Source: Fimbriimonadaceae bacterium
GTDB taxonomy: Bacteria; Armatimonadota; Fimbriimonadia; Fimbriimonadales; Fimbriimonadaceae
NCBI GenBank assembly: GCA_020849075.1
Contig: JADLGZ010000075.1
Coordinates: 1 to 9,406, forward strand
Direction of reading: 5' to 3'
Length of the DNA stretch: 9,406 bases
Under the pieces are notes generated by a model. It ran no database searches. It saw nothing but the letters and a program-made list of their open reading frames with translations, and was not told the origin of the DNA. A program made the translations under genes and the position numbers. Below, piece by piece: positions 6,201 through 9,406 of the stretch; position 1 is the first letter of the stretch, and each line of letters opens with the position of its first letter.

Positions 6201-8098
6201 TGTTTGTCTCTGGCGACACCCTTTACTTCGGGGGCGGAAGCTTCCTCCCTGGGTTCCTAGAAAATGGCTTCGGCAGCATGCCCCAAAAGACCGGCTTCCT
6301 CTACGCCATGGACCTGAGAATTGGAGCTAATGACCTTCGCGAGCCGTCGGGGCGCCAGCCGTGGCAAGTGGGTCCATTGCGCAATTGGGAGCGATACCTA
6401 AGCTTGATCGATCCAGAACCGAGCGGAAATGGAGTTACGCCAAGTCCGTACGTGATTTGGCCAAGTAATAAGGGTGTTCGATCATTTGATGATTTCCGCG
6501 TTCGGGTGCGTCAAGCTGTGCTGGGTAGCCCTTCGGCTCCGGCCCCACTTTTCGGCCTCATCGGGGGGAGCGATGCCCTCTTGGCTTGGAATGGCGGTAC
6601 GACATTTGCTTTCTCTCGGTCTGATTTGCTGGTTACGGATGAATCTCGAATCATTCGCATTGACCCGAGTGGGGCCCCGCTTTGGTCTGTAGACGCCACG
6701 ACTAAGGGCGGTCAGGACGGTGAGATCGGAAGTAGTCAAACCTCGGTTAATCTTGCCCGGCCAACCCGGGCCTACGCAATCGGCGGGAACAACTACCTCA
6801 TTGCCGATCCGGGCAACAATCGAATTGTCAAGATTGACAGTTCGGGACGCGAACTGCGCACGATCACCAAGTTCAACTTGGACCCGATCTTCTTGCCTGA
6901 AGGCGTGCCGGCCAATGCAATCACGAAACTAGCTGCACCCCGCGATGTGCTGACTTTTAACACAATTGAATCCGATCTGAAAGTTAACCAAATGGTTACC
7001 AATGGTCAGTTGAGCCGCGCCTATAATCGTCGCCTTTCGGGAGCGGCGGAATACTGGATTCACTACGTTATTGCGGATACCGGCAATCAGCGTGTGATTG
7101 AACTCATTGATCGTTATGAATACGATTCTGGTCGCGGCGTAATTGGTCCCATTGCAAGGATTGATGACCCGAGTTCTGATGCCCCCGTTGTAACGGTTGC
7201 CGGCATACCTCGAAGGCTCATTCCGGCGATCGGAATGCTCAAGTGGCAGATTAAGAGCGAACTCACTCGCAAGCAATACAGCTACAACAGCATTGACCGC
7301 CAGTGGGTAACCGATGTCTCTGGAAGCCATCCGATCTACGCATTTGGCTTCGGAAATGTTGAACCGGCGCCGTCAAGTTTCGGGATGCCGGGTGCCGGTG
7401 CCATGGATAACCATGTTGGGGCTGGTGGCGTCGTCCTCTACGACCCGGACCGGGGTGGATCGGCGGTCATCACGTCGTTCAATATGCCGGCAGTTCCTAA
7501 CGCTTCATTCTGGAACGATCAAACAGCTGCATTTGGCATTCAGAGCGTGGATAACGTTTATGCCACCGCCGGGCCACGCAAGATCAGCGGGCTCCGTGCC
7601 GCAACCCTCAGCTATGTGGGGGGTGTCCTTAGCGTGATGATCAGCGATAGCAATGGGGTGTACGAACTTGTCCAGAACGGAAGCGCATGGGATACCCGGT
7701 GGGCGATGCCAAGAGAGGCTTACATCGTGATGCGACGCTCATGGGTGAATCCTATGAGCCCGACGGTCATGCTGCCGACCTCCAAGAATCCGATGGGCTT
7801 CCTGCCTACGTTTGCTAGGCGCTTGAACTCGGGTGAAGTGCTGATCGTGAATGGCTATGTTGGCAAATACCGAGTAGCAAGCTTGCCTGTGATTCCATCC
7901 TTCGGAATTACACCCGGCGACCCATTTGGCGGAGAGGTCGTCGTTCTTGACGGCTCAATTGACCCTGTTCTTACAAACCGAGGCTTTGATTGGAACAAAC
8001 CGAACCTTGGCTTTGACTCTTATTATGTGAACTTCGAACTGCCACCGGTGGCGGGCACCCGCTCGCTTGAAGGACCGGTGTTTGCGGAGAAGCGGTAA
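3227..8098 (+). CDS. Secreted multidomain propeller protein: DUF4159-like + PQQ-like blades + NHL repeats; PilY1-like in context
   Basis: The product is 1623 residues. Residues 1-21 are a Sec signal peptide (basic MRIK, hydrophobic core, cleavage near ANA or VSA). Residues 31-317 resemble DUF4159/class-I glutamine-amidotransferase-like folds: VNVGVLVIES, then YDALLLVVSG, EREKLRKYVDQGGLLWVDVADG, and AAKLVVNALS at the end; I see no catalytic Cys triad. From about 345, PQQ-like blades begin (SPVLYKNRIVMLARDGRVYV), with an acidic loop D384-x-D386-x-D388-xxx-D392. Residues 595-700 look like an inserted beta-sandwich. Further blades follow (FATGPVVRGNRVYAAL at 822-837; GNMFVSGDTLYFGG at 990-1003), then NHL-type repeats at 1131-1212 and 1277-1300. 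Cysteines are few (423, 796, 938). The gene overlaps the PilX-like gene by ATGA, so translational coupling is likely. PilY1, encoded after PilX in Pseudomonas-type operons, is also a secreted propeller with a DxDxDxxxD calcium loop; the parallel is suggestive, but the blade order and the N-terminal domain differ. Enzymatic PQQ use is unlikely from what is visible. Confidence 0.85.
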   Translation: MRIKSTLFALVAALAANAVSAPVTFSGRRLPVNVGVLVIESQTSGGEPTNYAPHVWGQLEKDRSVKPAAWSFTNPRANSSLTDFMQARWLNRGVGAVPPSGSRMTKEDGPYWEVDLDDANDVQLSSYDALLLVVSGTVSLNSLEREKLRKYVDQGGLLWVDVADGGVPAFDVTNPLPIPMLFSTNSASLLIDPAHALVSYPNTIAPGELGTLFSAGTGVIEVPGAAPGGQTQGWVLVDGLKLDPVVGPSPQAMTLGLAKIGDGYMMVTTRYVAGALNQGRNPAGQIVANGGFRSLPPAFNNVFASAAKLVVNALSLRASSSTNLANGRHTNAIAVDISAPLLKRFETTQVSPMADTSPVLYKNRIVMLARDGRVYVLDATASNDIDGDGNPDDGLVDIPGSPIDILWRSQSIVGAGRGSTPTCTELVRPNDNADGDDAVLVHVVEANQPSTVYQFPFNSWGDNVLETNRYQSDTNTTPTPASGFSVPQKAPASPSVHEGLAYVADITEANNALGRVWVIDLIGQTEMMSAGRPWQIQLAPRMAAVDGPATVGYIPIQDNSGGADKVLYVPTQPDAARSAGFVSIWAGVRGEAPVSIQRTANTLTITTRASLQNLPIYASGGTGQPSLDLKLTVLDTATGRPFTGASMAGMFLGNPIVNGSQNGTIRIDLGGFGSALDFTGPNPTAAIRVDYTLDWGRAGTGPGLAAADNYIRGDVQLPDEAGNGRRVLGSIALGPTGNIFVVTAPADLTRPGGSLFALRERGRGDFNMLYRWEAFDQLNLLTSGSSGLSRVPYDGCVVDYDGLLSFPGIGAFLNRPMTIQRFATGPVVRGNRVYAALNSAKQFPFPTGNERFTTSVMAFEADPRPLEMIVEGLGQNFALVQPDPGRSIRPPSGPFEPNVLSVLQQIQFQTSVVNNFSRVSLNSVASVSRGRFRDALICNLPIIARRAGSSDMVIQPDAGVADGTLVPGNADGRWNPQKWQIVINGMETTGNMFVSGDTLYFGGGSFLPGFLENGFGSMPQKTGFLYAMDLRIGANDLREPSGRQPWQVGPLRNWERYLSLIDPEPSGNGVTPSPYVIWPSNKGVRSFDDFRVRVRQAVLGSPSAPAPLFGLIGGSDALLAWNGGTTFAFSRSDLLVTDESRIIRIDPSGAPLWSVDATTKGGQDGEIGSSQTSVNLARPTRAYAIGGNNYLIADPGNNRIVKIDSSGRELRTITKFNLDPIFLPEGVPANAITKLAAPRDVLTFNTIESDLKVNQMVTNGQLSRAYNRRLSGAAEYWIHYVIADTGNQRVIELIDRYEYDSGRGVIGPIARIDDPSSDAPVVTVAGIPRRLIPAIGMLKWQIKSELTRKQYSYNSIDRQWVTDVSGSHPIYAFGFGNVEPAPSSFGMPGAGAMDNHVGAGGVVLYDPDRGGSAVITSFNMPAVPNASFWNDQTAAFGIQSVDNVYATAGPRKISGLRAATLSYVGGVLSVMISDSNGVYELVQNGSAWDTRWAMPREAYIVMRRSWVNPMSPTVMLPTSKNPMGFLPTFARRLNSGEVLIVNGYVGKYRVASLPVIPSFGITPGDPFGGEVVVLDGSIDPVLTNRGFDWNKPNLGFDSYYVNFELPPVAGTRSLEGPVFAEKR
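3317..4177 (+). other. N-terminal DUF4159/glutamine-amidotransferase-like domain
   Basis: Residues 31-317 of the propeller protein. Diagnostic-looking elements are strand VGVLVIES, strand YDALLLVVSG, a helix with EREKLRKYV, QGGLLWVDVADG, GDGYMMVTTRYVAG and a closing AAKLVVNAL helix. These follow the order seen in DUF4159/DUF4350-type domains, which are often found in long envelope proteins. It is probably a binding or structural module. Confidence 0.5.
4376..4402 (+). other. Putative calcium-binding loop DxDxDxxxD
   Basis: Residues 384-392 read DIDGDGNPD and lie directly after a propeller strand (DGRVYVLDA). The spacing of acidic residues equals the nine-residue calcium loop known in PilY1 and resembles dockerin/EF-hand loops. 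A weaker acidic Gly-Asp stretch follows at residues 430-437 (NDNADGDD). Confidence 0.5.
6617..6862 (+). other. NHL repeats 1-2 of the propeller protein
   Basis: Residues 1131-1212 contain two clear repeats: DESRIIRIDPSGAPLWSV, and LIADPGNNRIVKIDSSGREL. The form D-x-G-N-N-R-I-V-K-I-D-x-x-G is a textbook NHL blade, usually a protein- or ligand-binding surface. Confidence 0.8.
7055..7126 (+). other. NHL repeat 3 of the propeller protein
   Basis: Residues 1277-1300 carry YVIADTGNQRVIELIDRYEY, another NHL blade core (IADTGNQRV). It is separated from the preceding repeats by about 65 residues, so the blades are interrupted by insertions. Confidence 0.7.
8086..8090 (+). promoter_or_regulatory. Probable Shine-Dalgarno GGAGA for the golvesin-like gene
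   Basis: GGAGA lies within the final codons of the propeller gene, 12 bases before ATG 8103. The spacing is longer than ideal; together with the 4-base gap between stop and start it suggests re-initiation or coupling. Confidence 0.5.
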
Positions 8099-8102
8099 TC
8101 AA

Positions 8103-9406
8103 ATGAAACTGTTGCGATCTCTAGTTGGTGGCCTCATGGCATTGGCCCTGCTCCAAGGAGCAGTAGCCCAAAGATGGGGCGGATTCCAGGGTGGGCAGGC
8201 TCACCTTGGCCAGCACGATGGCAATAAGAGAACCTTCAATCCAGGGAGGCCATTCCTCCGATGGTGGGATCCCCTGTACAGCCTTTCGACCACGATAGAC
8301 AACTTCGAGCCGGGTGCCTCCGCAACGCCACCGGCATCATGGGATCAGCCCACAGGTGACCAAGCCGGCTTTTCGCACCAGTCTGACCTCACGACCTACC
8401 CGCCTCCGGCGCGCTATCGATTTGCGTCGCCAGTCAATTCCGCATCAGTAGACGAACCTTGGACCCCGGCCGCGGGAGCCGCTCCATTTTTTGAATGGCT
8501 ATTTTCGGGATTATCGCAGGGTCAGCAGTACGGGATCAGCCTCAACATTCCGATTGGTCCAACCGACGTTGATCCATCTCCGGCAACAACATTGCTGAAG
8601 TTTCAGGCTCGGTACTTCGTTTACGAGATTACTGGCGTGGACAACCCTGATGATCCAGGGCAACCGATCTATCAGGTCGTGGATAACCTTCAATACGCTG
8701 GAGGTTGGGTTCGCTTGGGCCAGAATGGCGCGACCACAAACCGGGTTTTTACCGTAGATGCTGGTAACCAGATTCGCGTGCGACTGCTTGCGACAGTGCC
8801 CCGCCTCGCTGACGGCTCATATGCTGATAACGCCGCTAATGTACTGGTGTACGCGGATGCAGCTCGTATTGAGGGTGTTACCACGACCGCTGGAAATGTC
8901 ACCACCCAAGCCGTTGTTGGGATGAATGCGGCCGGCCCATTCGCATGGCGAACGGTCTCGGCGCGATCGGAAGACACGACGATCCAAGATGGCTCGGCTC
9001 TAAAGAGCTACGGTTTCCCGATTGTTACGAGCTATTCATTTGATGGCACGCCGGTTATTCCGACCGATACTACGGGTCGGCGCAATATGATTTGGTCTTG
9101 GCCCGTCCAGAGGCCATTTGACGCAACTGATGCCGAGGTGTCCCGTTACAACGCGGAAAAGGCAGACTGGGCCCTAGCCACCGGAATCTTCGCGGGCGAG
9201 CAGAAGCGGACTGATCAAGTGGTTCGGGTTGACAACACGAACGGTAGCGTCCGCGTTGGCATTGCGTGGACTCCCGACACCGCGGCTACCCTGTTTATGG
9301 GCACGGACTACCTAGTCAAGGTTGCCGAGCCGGCTTCCACGAGCCAGGTTTCCTATGAGCCTAAGCTCATGCCGGGCACCTACTCGATTGAAGTCTTTAT
9401 CCCACG
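8103..9406 (+). CDS. Secreted protein with tandem golvesin/Xly-CBD-like domains (3' end beyond window)
   Basis: A frame open from ATG 8103 to the window edge gives 434 codons with no stop. Residues 1-22 form a signal peptide (MKLLRS, hydrophobic core, cleavage after AVA before Gln23). Residues 64-257 fit a golvesin C-terminal-like beta-sandwich: it opens with IDNFEP, has a central aromatic strand segment (YGISLNIPIGP), then GGWVRLGQ, and ends LVYADAARI, equivalent to the family's closing V-x-A-D-A-V-R motif. Residues 258-372 are a linker with a W-S-W-P segment. From 373 a second copy starts (VRVDNTNGSVRVGIAWTP, then YEPKLMPGTYSIEVFIP) and is cut by the edge. The family is associated with secreted or surface proteins and with carbohydrate- or matrix-binding roles. 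It follows the propeller gene by four bases, so is very likely in the same operon. Further domains, possibly another propeller, may lie downstream. The gene is certain; the domain call is by motif only. Confidence 0.85.
   Translation, partial: MKLLRSLVGGLMALALLQGAVAQRWGGFQGGQAHLGQHDGNKRTFNPGRPFLRWWDPLYSLSTTIDNFEPGASATPPASWDQPTGDQAGFSHQSDLTTYPPPARYRFASPVNSASVDEPWTPAAGAAPFFEWLFSGLSQGQQYGISLNIPIGPTDVDPSPATTLLKFQARYFVYEITGVDNPDDPGQPIYQVVDNLQYAGGWVRLGQNGATTNRVFTVDAGNQIRVRLLATVPRLADGSYADNAANVLVYADAARIEGVTTTAGNVTTQAVVGMNAAGPFAWRTVSARSEDTTIQDGSALKSYGFPIVTSYSFDGTPVIPTDTTGRRNMIWSWPVQRPFDATDAEVSRYNAEKADWALATGIFAGEQKRTDQVVRVDNTNGSVRVGIAWTPDTAATLFMGTDYLVKVAEPASTSQVSYEPKLMPGTYSIEVFIP
8292..8873 (+). other. 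Golvesin/Xly-CBD-like domain 1
   Basis: Residues 64-257 of the third gene. Start (IDN), middle (GGWVRLG) and end (VYADAARIEG) elements appear in the order expected for the family. It is longer than typical (about 130-140 residues) because of an insert between the middle strands around 155-190. Confidence 0.6.
9219..9406 (+). other. Golvesin/Xly-CBD-like domain 2 (truncated by window edge)
   Basis: Residues 373-434 repeat the family's opening half: VDNTNGS, GIAWTP, a D-Y-L-V-K-V strand, then YEPKLMPGTYSIEVFIP, equivalent to the W-x-P-x-L-x-x-G-x-Y-x-V-x-V-x-x-P signature. The closing strands would lie beyond 9406. Confidence 0.65.

Noticed and set aside
8041..8052. 12-base palindrome GCCACCGGTGGC near the end of the propeller gene.
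   Set aside because: There is no T-run after it and it has no loop; the next gene starts with only a 4-base gap, so neither a terminator nor a supported operator.
3227..8098. Reading the propeller protein as a PQQ-dependent dehydrogenase.
   Set aside because: No dehydrogenase catalytic signature or vicinal disulphide (CC) is visible; blades are mixed with NHL repeats, and context suggests a structural or binding role.

Overview
The window is wall-to-wall protein-coding DNA on the + strand and reads as the middle of one tightly packed operon. It holds the last codons of an upstream gene, two complete very large genes (1067 and about 1623 codons) and a third gene that runs off the right edge (434 codons visible). 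Junctions are minimal: two 4-base ATGA stop/start overlaps and one 4-base gap. I see no tRNA, rRNA, CRISPR array, insertion sequence, promoter or convincing terminator, and no gene-free stretch longer than a few bases.

Gene 1 (27-3230) begins with a class-III prepilin-type N-terminus: a short basic leader, Gly, then a long hydrophobic helix and an AEAG motif, as in PilX/GspK-type minor pilins. It lacks the usual Glu at position +5 and carries a huge extracellular part with beta-helix-like G-D-V-R-V-R-G and I-Y-I-E-G-S-I runs. Gene 2 (3227-8098) has a Sec signal peptide, an N-terminal Rossmann-like region resembling DUF4159/class-I glutamine-amidotransferase-like domains, PQQ-type propeller blades with an acidic DxDxDxxxD loop, a predicted inserted beta-sandwich, and C-terminal NHL repeats. 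Gene 3 (8103-9406, partial) has a signal peptide and one complete golvesin/Xly-CBD-like beta-sandwich, followed by the start of a second.

The order (prepilin-anchored PilX-like protein, then a secreted propeller protein with a possible calcium loop) parallels the PilX-PilY1 pair of type IV minor-pilin operons, although neither protein is a close textbook homologue. The simplest inference is that the operon encodes an envelope or surface apparatus: a pilus-associated large minor pilin plus secreted, repeat-rich partners acting in adhesion, tip function or sensing. That is context-based inference, not shown by the sequence.

The organism is a bacterium with moderately GC-rich DNA and Shine-Dalgarno-led genes. 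Very long secreted proteins of this style (PilX-like with beta-helix, DUF4159 plus propeller, golvesin) suggest Armatimonadota, perhaps Fimbriimonadia, or another little-cultured phylum. This assignment is tentative.
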